A stretch of 64,000 nucleotides of DNA from Arion vulgaris. Taxonomy: Eukaryota; Mollusca; Gastropoda; Stylommatophora; Arionidae. Each line of letters opens with the position of its first letter. The stretch's first letter is position 1. Of this stretch, positions 43,440 through 54,260 are shown piece by piece. Below the pieces are notes generated by a model. It was not told where the DNA came from and searched no databases. It worked only from the letters and a program-made list of their open reading frames with translations. Where the stretch lies: contig CM036761.1 of assembly GCA_020796225.1 (NCBI GenBank), forward strand, positions 32,942,928 to 33,006,927, in the 5' to 3' direction. Both the position numbers and the translations under genes were made by a program.

Positions 43440-44035
43440 CATCAACAAATTGGGGAAATGTGGAAAAAATAATTCCCTTGGCACGACAACCTATCGGGGA
43501 AATATGTGAAAACTAATTTCTCCGAACCATCAACCTATATCTACATGGGAATATGGGAATACATGGGGAATATGGGGAATACATGGTGAATATGTGAAAT
43601 TTTCTTCTTCTTCTCTTCCACCATTTACTTCTTTATAGAAGTGTTGGGGAAGGGGGGACTTAGTGATCTTGTGTGTGCTTGTTTTAAGGCACTTTGTAAG
43701 CTGATATTCATTTTCGTAAGTCTGTTTTTGATGCCGCCGCTCCATCTTTTGCGTCGTCGTCCTCTTCTTGCTTTGTACTCATTATACTTTTTCTGTGTGG
43801 CTCTTTGGTAGGCGATACCAAGGCATTCTTGTCAGGTGTCCAAACCATTCAATCTGTTGTTTTGGAAAACTAATTCCTGCAAAACTCCACCCTATCTCTA
43901 CATGAGAAGTGTGTAAAAATAATTCAGGGAAACACCAACCTATATCTAATATGGGAATGTGCGAAAGCTAATTCATGTGAAACACAATCCTTATTTCTAC
44001 ATGGGAAATGTGTGAAAACTAATTCCTTGGTGTTC
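43440..44035. repeat. ~50-bp degenerate array interrupted by LINE L1a
   Basis: Recurrent blocks: AACCTAT, ATCTACATGGGAAATGTG, TGAAAACTAATTCC. Copies lie at 43445-43595 and resume at 43865-44035 on the other side of the L1a fragment. Confidence 0.7.
43598..43862 (-). mobile_element. LINE L1a 3' end inserted in the ~50-bp array
   Basis: Reverse strand: MERRHQKQTYENEYQL, then HKITKSPLPQHFYKEVNGG. The upstream portion carries a decayed GHL-type segment (CCAAGGCATTCTTGTCAGGT on the plus strand). 5'-truncated copy of the family at 478-672. Confidence 0.7.
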
Positions 44036-44334
44036 GTAACAATAAAAATAAGAAAGAGAATAATTTGATACCAGGTTGAACTGGCTAGATTGTCTGCAAG
44101 TATTAAGATATGGAATATAATACTTTGGAGGTATATGTGACGTGGAGGATATATACTCGCCTGTAGCTCCAAACTTACTCGGTTCGTGATCCCAGTGCTG
44201 GGTGATCCCAGTGTTATTCTTTGATCCCAACGAATTCGAAGAATTTTTCAAAATCTTATTTACATTCAAACTTAATTACAAAAAGAACAGTTAACCTTAA
44301 ATGCATAATATAGTATAATCTTTGAACTCATCAA

Positions 44335-45716
44335 TTAATCGTAGTAGTAACTAACACAATAATTAGTCTTAGTAACAAACACATAATTCACCCTTAGTAG
44401 TAAACATATAATTCACCCTTAGTAACAAACATATAATTCACCCTTAGTAATCAACATAAACTACACTCTTAGTAACAAACAAAATAATTCCCCTTAGTAA
44501 CCGACATAGAATATAGCATTAGTAGCAAACATAGAATACAGCATTAGTAACATACCCATAATTCACTCTTAGTAACAAGCAAATAATTCACCCTTAGTAA
44601 CACACCTATCATTCATCTTTAGTAACAAACATAGAAGCCAGCCTTAGTAAAAAACATATAATCCAGCCTTAGTAAAAAAAAACATATAATCCAGCCTTAG
44701 TAAAAATAACATATAATCCAGCCTTAGTAACAAACACATAATAAACCCTTAATAATAAACACATAATTCACCCTTAGTAATAAACACGAAATTGACCATT
44801 GTAAAAAACATACAATCCATTCTTAGTAACAAACACAAAATTCACCCTTAGTAACAAACACCTAATTCACCCTTAGTAACAAACACAAATTCACCCTTAG
44901 TAACAAACACTTAATTCACCCTTAGTAACAAACACATAATTCAGCCGTAGTAACAAACACATAACTCACCCTTAGTAACAAACATAGAATCCAACCTTAG
45001 TAACAAACATATAACACACCCTTAGTAACAAACATATAACACACCCTTAGTAACAGACATATAATTCACCCTGAGTAACAAACACATAATTCACCCTTAG
45101 TAACAAACATAGAATCCAACCTTAGTAACAAACACATAATTCGCCTAAGTAACAAACATAGAATCAAACACATGTCCCCTTATAGTAACAAACACATAAG
45201 TCACCCTTAGTAATAAACATAGTATCTAACCTTAGTAACAAACACATAAGTCACCCTTAGTAATAAACATAGTATCTAACCTTAGTAACAAACACATAAG
45301 TCACCCTTAGTAATAAACATAGTATCTAACCTTAGTAACAAACACATAAGTCACCCTTAGTAATAAACATAGTATCTAACCTTATGTAACAAACACATAA
45401 GTCACCTTGTAATAAACATAGTATCTAACCTTATAACAAACAATAAGTCACCCTTAGTAATAAACATAGTATCTAACCTTAGTAACAAACACATAAGTCA
45501 CCCTTAGTAATAAACATAGTATCTAACCTTAGTAACAAACACATAAGTCACCCTTAGTAATAAACATAGTATCTAACCTTAGTAACAAACACATAAGTCA
45601 CCCTTAGTAATAAACATAGTATCTAACCTTAGTAACAAACACATAAGTCACCCTTAGTAATAAACATAGTATCTAACCTTAGTAACAAACACATAAGTCA
45701 CCCTTAGTAACAAACA
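44335..45716. repeat. 25-bp satellite with a 50-bp higher-order region
   Basis: Monomer CCCTTAGTAACAAACACATA ATTCA, diverged over 44335-45185. From about 45190 a dimer takes over, alternating an AACACATAAGTCACCCTTAG monomer and an ATAGTATCTAACCTTAG monomer, about 10 near-identical 50-bp copies. Total about 1.38 kb, the longest array in the window. Confidence 0.95.
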
Positions 45717-46671
45717 CAGCAATCAATTGTTAAAAACCTGTAGGTTAACAAGAAATTGTCATGTCGATACACACGTACTTGTCTGGCTAGCCTGCTATCG
45801 TGTCCCGTTAAAACAATGTTGTGTGGACTAAAACAGTGTTTGAGATCTAAGCTTCAATTGGCAACAAACAGGATGTAATTTCAACCTCCTTGTCGCTGTC
45901 GAGCAAGTTGTCTGTTTAAAAGTTTAGTATTGTATGACAGAAGATACTGCAGCTAGTTGTGATTTGTTAACTTTGAGAATACATGTGCTGCAGTTGGTAG
46001 GCTAGGTTGCTTTCTGAGGGCACGTCATATTACTAGCTACACGTTTGCTTTGTGACAGTCAATCAAAGTTTAATTCTATGCTTGTTAAACACGATACACG
46101 TAAGTGTATTTCTTGATTGTAATTCTTAAAATTTTTTTCTTTCCCTAATTATCTATGTTTTTATTTATTTTTCTGTTGTATGGCTTTTACTTTTCCTTGC
46201 AACTTTTCTTCTAGTTTCTCATTTGTTCAATTTATTTGTTTCTTTTCTTAGACAGAATTCAACCAGTCAACCACATATTTAGGCTCTACACAGGATACTA
46301 TAGATTACAAGTATATTTCTACAAAATGAAAGCTTCTCAAACAGATTAATACACATGCCAGAACAGCCACAAGATGCCCGAACTCATTCTGCAAATGTAC
46401 CTTCAATTCAGTGATTTGGGGTCTCGTACATAGGCCTCTAACGATATACTAATATAAAGGAGACATTTTGGGACACCCACAAGAACCTCCTGTTGGCAAT
46501 TGAATTAATGGAGGCAGCTTATCTCACTGTATAAAAATAATATGAAACTGATCTAAGAAGACGTAGAAGAAGAATTCAGTTCTTTCAAATGACATCCTCA
46601 CATATAGGACAAGTCCATACGTGTTATAGGACAAGTCCATACGTGTTCCGCACGGCCGTGCGTATATTTTC
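45717..46671. other. Unassigned; one 23-bp duplication
   Basis: At about 46607-46652 AGGACAAGTCCATACGTGTT occurs twice in tandem. Nothing else recognised. Confidence 0.4.
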
Positions 46672-46970
46672 TGGCAAAACACGTAATCACAAAGTACTGT
46701 AGTTTTACAAATTACAACAACAATGACAAAATACAGTAACGTTTCGACCAACAAGGCCTTTATAAAGCAAACGAACAACAGGAGTGACAAATTTAAAAAA
46801 ACAAATGGACGACCAAATACAAACGTTTCTAATGAAAATATGGGAATAAAAACGAATAACGAAATAAATGTAACAATTGATAAAGGCGTTGTTGGTCGAA
46901 GCGTTGCTGTATTTTGCCATTGTTTTTGTAATTTGTAAAACTACAGTACTTTGTATTACGTGTTTTGCCA
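46672..46970. mobile_element. Foldback MITE, 299 bp with ~92-bp arms
   Basis: Left arm 46672-46763 (TGGCAAAACACGTAATCACA ... TTCGACCAACAAGGCCTTTA) pairs with right arm 46880-46970 (ATAAAGGCGTTGTTGGTCGA ... TGTATTACGTGTTTTGCCA). Loop about 116 bp. Arms differ at several positions, so it is not a recent palindrome. No clear TSD found. Confidence 0.8.
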
Positions 46971-47465
46971 ATCAAATAGTTTTACTGCAGTTTCATCTAT
47001 TTTATATATATTTTTCTGTATGATGCAAAGCCTTCGAAATGCCGCCCTTAAATGATTTTTCTTTAAAATAACCTTCAGTTGTGATTTTGACTTCGCTTCT
47101 CATGCCGCCCATCTTACGGTGCGGCCTGATGTGGCCGCCTCTCTGCATCATAGCACGACAGAGCCCTTGTGTTCTGTCTTTCAATGCAACCTCCAACTTA
47201 ATGTTATCGTGCTGACTGTATACATGTAATGCTGGTTAATATATCTGTTTCCTCTTCCTGTTATATTGATATAGCTTCTTTATCAACTTCCTTAACTCTT
47301 TCCATACCAGGAATGTTACTAAGTTCTAACCACAATGTATTTATGACACCACAATTTTAACGAACAAAGATTGTGTAATTACATTATTTGAAGGAGGAGG
47401 AAGTATTCAAAGGGAAATAAACCATTTTCATAACTCAATGTTTATAGGATAATACTGTGTTAGGC
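46971..47465. other. Unassigned
   Basis: No element recognised. Confidence 0.35.
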
Positions 47466-47666
47466 CCGTAATTTTCATTGATAATCTGCGGCGGCACACG
47501 ATGGGTGGATGTCATCAACTTCATGCAGGCCCCATTTACTTCTCAGTGCTTTTCCTGGTACCCAATTGAGGCTGGGTCAATCTGAGAGGAATTGAAACCG
47601 GATCACCAGCCGAAGAAGCGAGTTCCCTAACAACTACACTACCGCAGCTCTCCGTAGTAGGTATTA
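47466..47666 (-). mobile_element. SINE I
   Basis: The reverse strand starts with a tRNA-like head (GAGCTGCGGTAGTGTAGTTG; B box CCGGTTTCAATTCC), then CTCAATTGGGTACCAGGAAA, AGCACTGAGAAGTAAATGGG and CATCGTGTGCCGCCGCAG. Other copies at 50958 (forward), 4556 and 60365. Confidence 0.75.
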
Positions 47667-47710
47667 GATTAATATATATCACATAGTATACTATATTTAT
47701 ATGCAAACTT

Positions 47711-47938
47711 TCGCACGTGTAGTGTTGGGGGCTGCAATGAAAGCAAAGAATAGTACCACTGTGACCTACAAGACATGTCGTAAGAGGCGACTGATGTAAG
47801 ACCTAGGAAGGTACCTAGTAAATAAAAGTATAGCAGAAATATGAAATGCTGGCCTACTGATACAAAATACAGTCGCTTTTACAAATCACACAGAATGGTT
47901 AACAAGTGGTCGATATGGAGCGTTCGAAGAAGTAGAAA
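47711..47938 (+). mobile_element. SINE A
   Basis: Forward copy with an altered 5' end (TGGGGGCTGCAATGAAAGC), then AAGAATAGTACCACTGTGAC, CATGTCGTAAGAGGCGACTG, CTAGTAAATAAAAG and tail GGTCGATATGGAGCGTTCGA. Confidence 0.8.
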
Positions 47939-48374
47939 AAGATATACATAATTGTATTACGATATATAACTATGAAACAATCATAGAAAGTTCATTAAAA
48001 ACAGAGAAATACAATCCTCTATGTAAAAAAACCACTTAAGTGGCTGATAGTGTGATTGACGCACATCTGTGCGCCTCTATAGCAGCTAATGTTATTGATT
48101 AGGTTAATTAACCATATATAATCGTGTTGACGGGTTTTTTTTCACGGGCCAATTTTGGTGTGTGGTTTGTTGCATTTCTACATACATGTTGTTCAAGAGT
48201 TGACATATACCTTCTCATGATATGTTATCTTCTCTGCTGGTCATCACATTTCTTATGTTGATATGTCTTTTCAATGTCTTTTGTTTACTCTCCGTTTCCT
48301 TACGAGGTTAGACAGTCTGAAGAGAGAGAGAGAGAGAGTCTCTTATGTATGTCCATCCGATGTCCCAAGAGAAT
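47939..48374. other. Unassigned, with short (GA)n
   Basis: A short GAGAGA run at about 48321-48337; nothing else recognised. Confidence 0.35.
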
Positions 48375-48640
48375 GAGAAGTTGTAGGAACACCTTTGAAG
48401 AACCAGAGCCAATGAACATGATCAATAAATAAGCAGGGAACAAATATTAGGAACTTCCGGGAAAAATCAAATTACCAAACACATGATCTTAAATGACACA
48501 TGAGCGCAAATTTTAATTTCTCACGGCACCCATTCCTAGCCCTACATACAAACGTTTTTAAAAACAGCTAGCTCTGAAAAAAGAGCTTCATTAAGTCGTG
48601 TTTATTATAAACAGCGTCGAATATAGAACACGGAAATTCA
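48375..48640 (-). mobile_element. SINE K
   Basis: Shares with 55560-55750 the blocks AAATTACCAAACACA, TTTCTCACGGCACCCATT, AAAAAAGAGCTT, and with 55926-56015 the block CCAATGAACATGATCAATAA and GAACAAATATTA. The tRNA-like head is degraded in this copy. Confidence 0.6.
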
Positions 48641-48715
48641 CCCCCTCCTCCGACCTCTGCCGTTATCTTGACGTTGGTTTTAGCCTGAACTTACATTTAC
48701 TTGCACACTCCATAA

Positions 48716-49300
48716 TAATAATTTATCTCGTACCGTTATACGTTAAATAGGACCTGCAAGCAATTTCTCCATACCGCTCTATCCTGGTCAACTCGCTCAA
48801 TCTCCTCCATGGAAATGAGACCGATATTTCCTGCCTCTCTCAGCAAAGTTCGTTTCAGGGTCTCCTTAGGTCGTCCTCTTTTCCTTGAACACTTTGCATC
48901 CCACTTCAATGTCTGCTTTGATATTCATTGATCATTTCTTCTCATGGTTTGTCCAACATAGCTCCATCTTCTCCTTCTTATAACAGTTGTCACTAGTGTA
49001 GTAGTTGACCAATTTCTCGGATTTCATCACTTCTCCTTCTTATAACAGTTGTCACTAGTGTAGTAGTTGACCAATTTCTCGGATTTCATCACTTCTCCTG
49101 AATTCGTTCCATTTTATATTCATTATTTTTCGTATACATCTATTTTCAAATGCATTCAATTTGCTTCTGATATCTTTAGTCACTTTCCAACTCTCACTGG
49201 CATATGTTAGGATTGATAACACACTGTATGACTGACCAATAAAATGTGTACTTGGACATTCTCTTCGTCCCCTTAGCTGAGTTTGCATCCTTCTCAGCGG
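48716..49300 (-). mobile_element. LINE L3, longest copy, with 62-bp internal duplication
   Basis: The reverse strand has an open segment ILTYASESWKVTKDIRSKLN, AFENRCIRKIMNIKWNEFRR, SDEIRE, i.e. the thumb/connection region, continuing into the GH..R and GRPK endings down to 48720. A 62-bp segment around TTCTTATAACAGTTGTCACT is duplicated in tandem at about 48969-49092. Confidence 0.85.
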
Positions 49301-49457
49301 TTGTCGAAAATGTCTTCATATCTTTAGCAATTTACATACCACGAAAGTTACGGAGATTTGACCACAATAGCATTATGCCACCATACTTTGCACCACCCAA
49401 AGATTATATGCGTATATTGTTTGCAGTATGTATTACATTAATATATATCATCCAAAA

Positions 49458-50060
49458 TCCTAATCATCAAACAGCTTGTCCTGATCAGAACTTTGATACC
49501 CAAACAGTCCTCCAGAATGTCTCTCTCTATTAGGCCTCTGCAGCCGTCATGTTCAAGTCGTCAGTTACATCCTGACTACATCTTCTCCGTGTTCATCCTC
49601 CTCTCTTCTCTGCCGGGATGTCTCCTTCTATAATGGTCTTCTGCAACCCATCGTGACTCTTTATGTGTCAAAAATACTTTAATTTTCGAATTCGTATTTG
49701 TAGCATCGTGTACTAGGGCCAAGGGAAGACCACGAAAGGATGGATAGACAATATCAAGACCACACTAAATAAACACGGATACAACAACAATGGCGACTCA
49801 TCTGACCCTGGAACGCAAATTAAAGCTTCCAAACCCGCGCTTAACGACAAGAGTGGACAACCAATTATATCCTCCACCTGTGGCAAGATAATGGACAATA
49901 GCTTCAGCCCGTTTTCTTTGAGTTCGTTCCGGATATAATTATTTGTTCTCTTCTCTGTGCGTGATATACGGAGAACTCTTCTGTAACACTTATACTTAAA
50001 AGCATATATATATTTTCTCCACTGCCTTGTTAAATATACTATATAATCGTCTGTTATTTT
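49458..50060 (-). mobile_element. LINE L2 fragment with ~200-bp insertion
   Basis: Reverse strand L2 blocks (FKYKCYRRVLRISRTEKRTN near 49990-50050; GHx.K and GRPRR-type coding near 49560-49690) are separated by foreign sequence at about 49706-49905. The insert reads GGGCCAAGGGAAGACCACGA in the forward direction, itself a GRPRKxWIDNI-type LINE ending, so one LINE end lies inside another. Confidence 0.7.
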
Positions 50061-50106
50061 AATGCATGCTACTATTAATATTATTTTATTATTAGTAGCA
50101 GTCATC

Positions 50107-50465
50107 ATCAAATAGCTGGTCCGGATCAGAACGTTGCCACTCCAGCAGTCCTTCGGAATTTCTCTCTCTCTCTCATAGGCCAGATCTGCAGCTCAAAACA
50201 TCAGCCTCATCCTGAATCCCTACTCTCCATGGTCCTCTTCCTCTTCTCCCTGCCGGTATGCCTCCTTCCACGATGGTCTTCTCCAGCCCTTCGTGCCTTC
50301 ATATGTCCAAAATATCTCAATTTTCTCTTTCTCATATGTAGCATTAGCCAGCCTTCTCTGACTTTGAGTTCCCTCGAGATAGATCCATTTTTAGTAGGCG
50401 TACTACATGTATTACTGGAATTGTCATATGGTGCCCGCGTCTCCACAGCCATTAGTCAGATGCGC
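50107..50465 (-). mobile_element. LINE L2, C-terminal fragment
   Basis: Reverse strand: ISRELKVREGWLMLHMRKRK then LRYFGHMKARRAGEDHRGRR, and a GREKRKRTMES segment that is frameshifted relative to 6.4 kb. Ends with the L2 CATCATCAAATAGCTGGTCC terminus at left. Confidence 0.8.
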
Positions 50466-50474
50466 TCCACCATA

Positions 50475-50722
50475 TCTTCTTCTTCTTCGAACGCTCCATA
50501 TCGACCACTTGTTAACCACCCTTTTTTATGTGTATGTGATCTGAGCCTAAGAGCCATTGTTCAAAATGCCAGTTTTGCACCCACAAGTAGGCCAGCACAT
50601 CCAATTTGTTATTTACTAGAGTAGCTTCCCTATGCCCTTACCTCATTCACCTCTTATGACATGCCTTGTAGGTCGCAGTGTTACTATTCTTTGCTCCCTT
50701 GCGAACCCCGGCAACAAAGTGG
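50475..50722 (-). mobile_element. SINE A
   Basis: Reverse copy: CTTCTTCTTCGAACGCTCCA, TATCGACCACTTGTTAACCA, GATCTGAGCCTAAGAGCCAT, CAAGTAGGCCAGCACATCCA and a GCGAACCCCGGCAACAAAG end. Confidence 0.85.
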
Positions 50723-50957
50723 CGGCTCCAACATATAAAAACATTTTATAGCAATGTTCTAGTTCGTCTGTGTCTGTTTGTTCTGCAGAAAGTGTTACAC
50801 ATTCAATAGTATGTGGACATCCTGTTTCAGGTATATTATAAAAATAGTTGGGTTTTACAGTAATTCCCAGCACCTACTACTTCAATTGAGCAGGAAATAC
50901 ATTGTTTCAATTGTTTTGTAAAGAAAATGGGTTTATTAGGTCAGGAATACATTTAAC

Positions 50958-51178
50958 AGAGCCGCGATAGTGTTGTGATTAGTGTACTCGCTATTTAAGT
51001 GCATGGTCTGGGTTGAATTTCACAGTGCAAGTTGAAAATTTTTCCCACAGTATCTGCTCTCATTTCGATCCAGTTTCCATTGGCCACTAGAAAAGCACTG
51101 AGAAATAGAGGCGTCCGGCTTTATGTTGTCCACATCACTCATCGTGTGCCGATGATGAAAGAAAGATACGGGTCTAAC
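50958..51178 (+). mobile_element. SINE I
   Basis: Forward copy: head CGCGATAGTGTTGTGATTAG (A-box region) and GGTTGAATTTCACAG (B-box region, weakened). Body CAGTTTCCATTGGCCACTAG, AAAAGCACTGAGAAATAGAG and end TCATCGTGTGCCGATGATGA. Confidence 0.7.
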
Positions 51179-51639
51179 AACATATTTCGAATGATGTGAA
51201 AAAAAAGGGTTCCTATACTTTGTTCCTTCAATGCATTCACCAGCATCATGTCCACATTAGTTTACTTTATGACAAATTTAATTAGAAACATCTCTACTGA
51301 GCAACGTTCTTGTATTTTTGTTTGTGAGCCGTTATATTTTCCAGCCAGATTTGTCCTTTTATTGTAGTCTTGAATACAATCATTGACAGGAATAATTTGC
51401 AGCTTGTTTTTCTTAAAATAATTGTTAGGTTTTTAACAAAACAATTTCTATCTCTTTTTTGTTGTTCCTTTCTGCATACATGACAACTCTTTCTCATATC
51501 TCTTGTTAAGTTTCTTTTAAGAGTACGTGTCGCAAAATAAATATTGCTTGTTCAACATTGAAGAAATTGTGTGGCATCTACACAATTCCAGAAAAATATT
51601 GTGCTGTGTAAGATTCAAACATCTCCTTCACCTTTCAGC
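51179..51639. other. Unassigned
   Basis: No element recognised. Confidence 0.35.
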
Positions 51640-52150
51640 TCTCTACGTAGCAAGGTCTTCAACAGACTTCTTCAAGCTTTTCCTCTCACCTGCCATCTCT
51701 TCCAAATCTTGTAATTTTACCTATCTTTTTAATATCAGTTTACTGCTCTCTTCTCCTGGTATGTCTAGACCTTCCCATATCCTCTTTCCTGCGGATTCCA
51801 AAACAGTGCCTGTCTTGCAATGCTTCCAGTCGGTCTTCTCAATGTGTGTCCTATCCATTGCCATCGTCTCATCCCGAGCTCTTTCTCCACTGGTATCTGC
51901 TTAGTTATTTCTCTGAGTTCCTTGTTCATAATCGTATCATACCATTTCAGTCCCTGTATTCTACGTAAACAATCATTTATCAGGTCTGTAGTTTTCTTGT
52001 GGTTTCATTTGTTGTCCTGCGTGTTTCCGAGTCAAAGAACAGCACTGACTTCACATTTCATTGAAATATTTCGTAGCTTTGTGTTTATGTTGATCTCCTT
52101 TATGATTCAAACATTCTGCAATAATTCTTTTTACGATTCAGAGTACAGAT
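51640..52150 (-). mobile_element. LINE L6-type C-terminal fragment
   Basis: The reverse strand encodes, with frame breaks, INDCLRRIQGLKWYDTIMNK, ELREITKQIPVEKELGMRRW, QWIGHTLRRPTGSIARQALF and WNPQ. It shows the unexpanded form of the T-K-Q-x-P-V-E-K-E segment that is multiplied into the 26-bp array at 30.1 kb. Confidence 0.75.
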
Positions 52151-52329
52151 AATGAACTTCAAAGAGTTTACACTTTTAACGTAACTGATGTAGAAATGAT
52201 AGCATGTTTCTGAAGGATGGGAATCCCACAATTTGATTTATGAGCCAGTCAATGGCAGATCGAACATTCCAAAGACATGTACATTATTGATGTATGCATC
52301 AATAGATAGTACAATTTCACATTTTCGGT

Positions 52330-52650
52330 TTTGAACGATTCAGCATAAGAAAGAAAGTTGGTACAGAACCTTGCTTGAATTTCATAGATAAACAAAGAAT
52401 GAAATTGTTTGGCCACTAATAAGAATGCATACAAACTCCATAGTATACAGAGTCTTCTACAACAGAACATCAGGAAAGAAGGCGAGAGAAGACCACGAAA
52501 AAGATGGTTAGATGGCATAGCAGAATCCTGTCAAATAGCAAAACTAACAATCACCCAAGAGACCAGAAAAGCGAAAAGACAAAAAAAGAAAACCACGACA
52601 CTGTGCAACAACCCGGTAGCAGTGTGACGACAAAAGAAGAAGAACGATGT
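52330..52650 (+). mobile_element. LINE L4-type 3' end with GAA tail
   Basis: Forward strand: FIDKQRMKLFGH, then RRPRKRWLDGIAESCQIAKL, TITQETRKAK and a stop after LCNNPVAV, followed by GACAAAAGAAGAAGAACG. Confidence 0.75.
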
Positions 52651-52825
52651 CTATAAGATTGTATCAACTATTGTTCCAGCTAGCAATAGTTTTTCTAGTT
52701 CTCGTCAAGTTAGGTAACATTAACTGCTGAGAAAAAATCGAGTTTGACGACACACAATAATGAATGTCTCGACACAATTAACACATCAGACATGATAAAT
52801 ACAATGTTTATCAGAAGGATCTTTT

Positions 52826-53079
52826 TCTTCTTCGAGAGCTCCATATCAACCACTTGTTAACCACTCTTTGTGATTTGTAAGTGATCCGAGCCTAAGAGCG
52901 ATTGTATGTTGTGCCAGTTACGTGTCTACAAGTAGATAAGCAAGTCCTATTTCTACGACCCTTTTTATTTATTAGGGTAGCTTCCTAGGCCCTATCTTAG
53001 TCGCCTCTTACGACATTCCTTGTATGTCGCAGTGGTACTATTCTTTGCTTCCCTTGTGGGCTACAGCAAGACACAGGCG
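52826..53079 (-). mobile_element. SINE A
   Basis: Reverse copy: CTTCTTCGAGAGCTCCATAT, AACCACTTGTTAACCACTCT, GTGATCCGAGCCTAAGAGCG, TTTTTATTTATTAGGGTAGC and CTACAGCAAGACACAGGCG. Confidence 0.85.
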
Positions 53080-53092
53080 ATCTGAAGGGTCT

Positions 53093-53375
53093 AATGACGA
53101 AGTATTGACTTCATTGCAGCGAGTTGTACCCCATTTGGCTAGTTCCTCTCTGCATAAGTATTGACTTTATTGAAGCGAGTTGTACCCCATTTGGCTAATT
53201 CCTCTTTGCAGAAAGTATTGCACATACACAAACTTCACAGATCTTACAACAATCCTAGGAATTCTAAAACAAATAATGTGCTTGTGAACAGAACGTCGTG
53301 TTCGTATTTGAACCCAGATCTACAGAACAAAGCCAGCGGATTTACCACACAGCGATAGGCGCCCATATGCATATA
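53093..53375 (-). mobile_element. SINE G with duplicated 3' part
   Basis: Reverse strand: head CTATCGCTGTGTGGTAAATC (A-box region), B box CTGGGTTCAAATACG, TTCTGTTCACAAGCAC, TTCCTAGGATTGTTGTAAGA and GTGCAATACTTTCTGC. The terminal ~55 bp (GCGAGTTGTACCCCATTTGG region) is present twice in tandem. The CCTAGGATTGTTG segment is single. Confidence 0.75.
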
Positions 53376-53394
53376 TATATATATTAATCAGAGA

Positions 53395-53650
53395 TGTCGG
53401 TCACACTAGTGACAGCTAGTTATGAGAAGAGATTGAGAGATATTTGACACCTGCGAGATTTTAAGAATATAAAGCAGTGTTGTGGAGGATAAGTTACAGA
53501 AGAGGACGTCTAGAGACCTGAACGAACTTTGCTGAGAGGCAAGAGATATGGTCTCAGTTCATGGAGATTGAACATTGCCCAGTATAGAGGTATGGAGAAA
53601 TTACTTTGATCATATGTAATGTGCAACGATACAGAGGATTATTATGTATA
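53395..53650 (+). mobile_element. LINE L3 3' end, deletion-ridden
   Basis: Follows the L3 consensus order (GACAGCTAGTTATGAGAAGA, AAAGCAGTGTTGTGG, AGAGGACGTCTAGAGACCTG, AACGAACTTTGCTGAGAGGC, TATGGAGAAATTACTT) but lacks many single bases compared with 13345, 37559 and 56186. Confidence 0.7.
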
Positions 53651-53689
53651 TATTTATATATATAGTATAATATATATAACATTTATCTT

Positions 53690-54260
53690 CTACCGGGTCA
53701 TGCTGGCGCTACGGACAATGAGCTAGTAGATCGGCTGACTAACATAGCAGTGAACAATGCAGGACGTTATTGGTTAATGGTTATTGCTTACTAAACCGAC
53801 GTCATTGAACTCCGGGCAGACCCATAGGTGCTCAGTCTTCCCCAACAGATATCGAAGAGTATGCATACTGATGATTCCATTGCTATCTGATTAAATACAC
53901 TCCTCACTCTGCCCTCAGCCAAATAGTTCTACTTATACAACTGGTAATGCAGGACAAATAATGGACAAGTCAGACATCATCAATGCCATAAGAGAAGCCG
54001 ATTGAATCGATGACTTTTTTCTATACACGTGTGAATCTGCATACATTTCCAAAGTGAAGGAGATAAGACTGGCACCGGGAACTATCAAACATAAACACCT
54101 TGTTAGTTGTACAAGACTTTTGATTAACCAACACAGAACTAGGTCAGAAGTGATCCTTTAGGGCAGCTTGATCCAACACGCTAGATGATCAGTCTGGTAG
54201 ATGGAGGAGATCTGAACACACATGGACCTGTCTGGAGTGGCATGATGATAATCCTCAATC
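53690..54260 (+). mobile_element. LINE L8 with RNase H domain, fragment
   Basis: Forward strand at about 53690: IYLLPGHAGATDNELVDRLT, the HxG...NExxDxL motif of RNase HI domains carried by some non-LTR retrotransposons. Later in other frames: TIKHKHLVSCTRLLINQHRT and RWRRSEHTWTCLEWHDDN near 54200-54245. Broken by several frameshifts. Confidence 0.75.
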
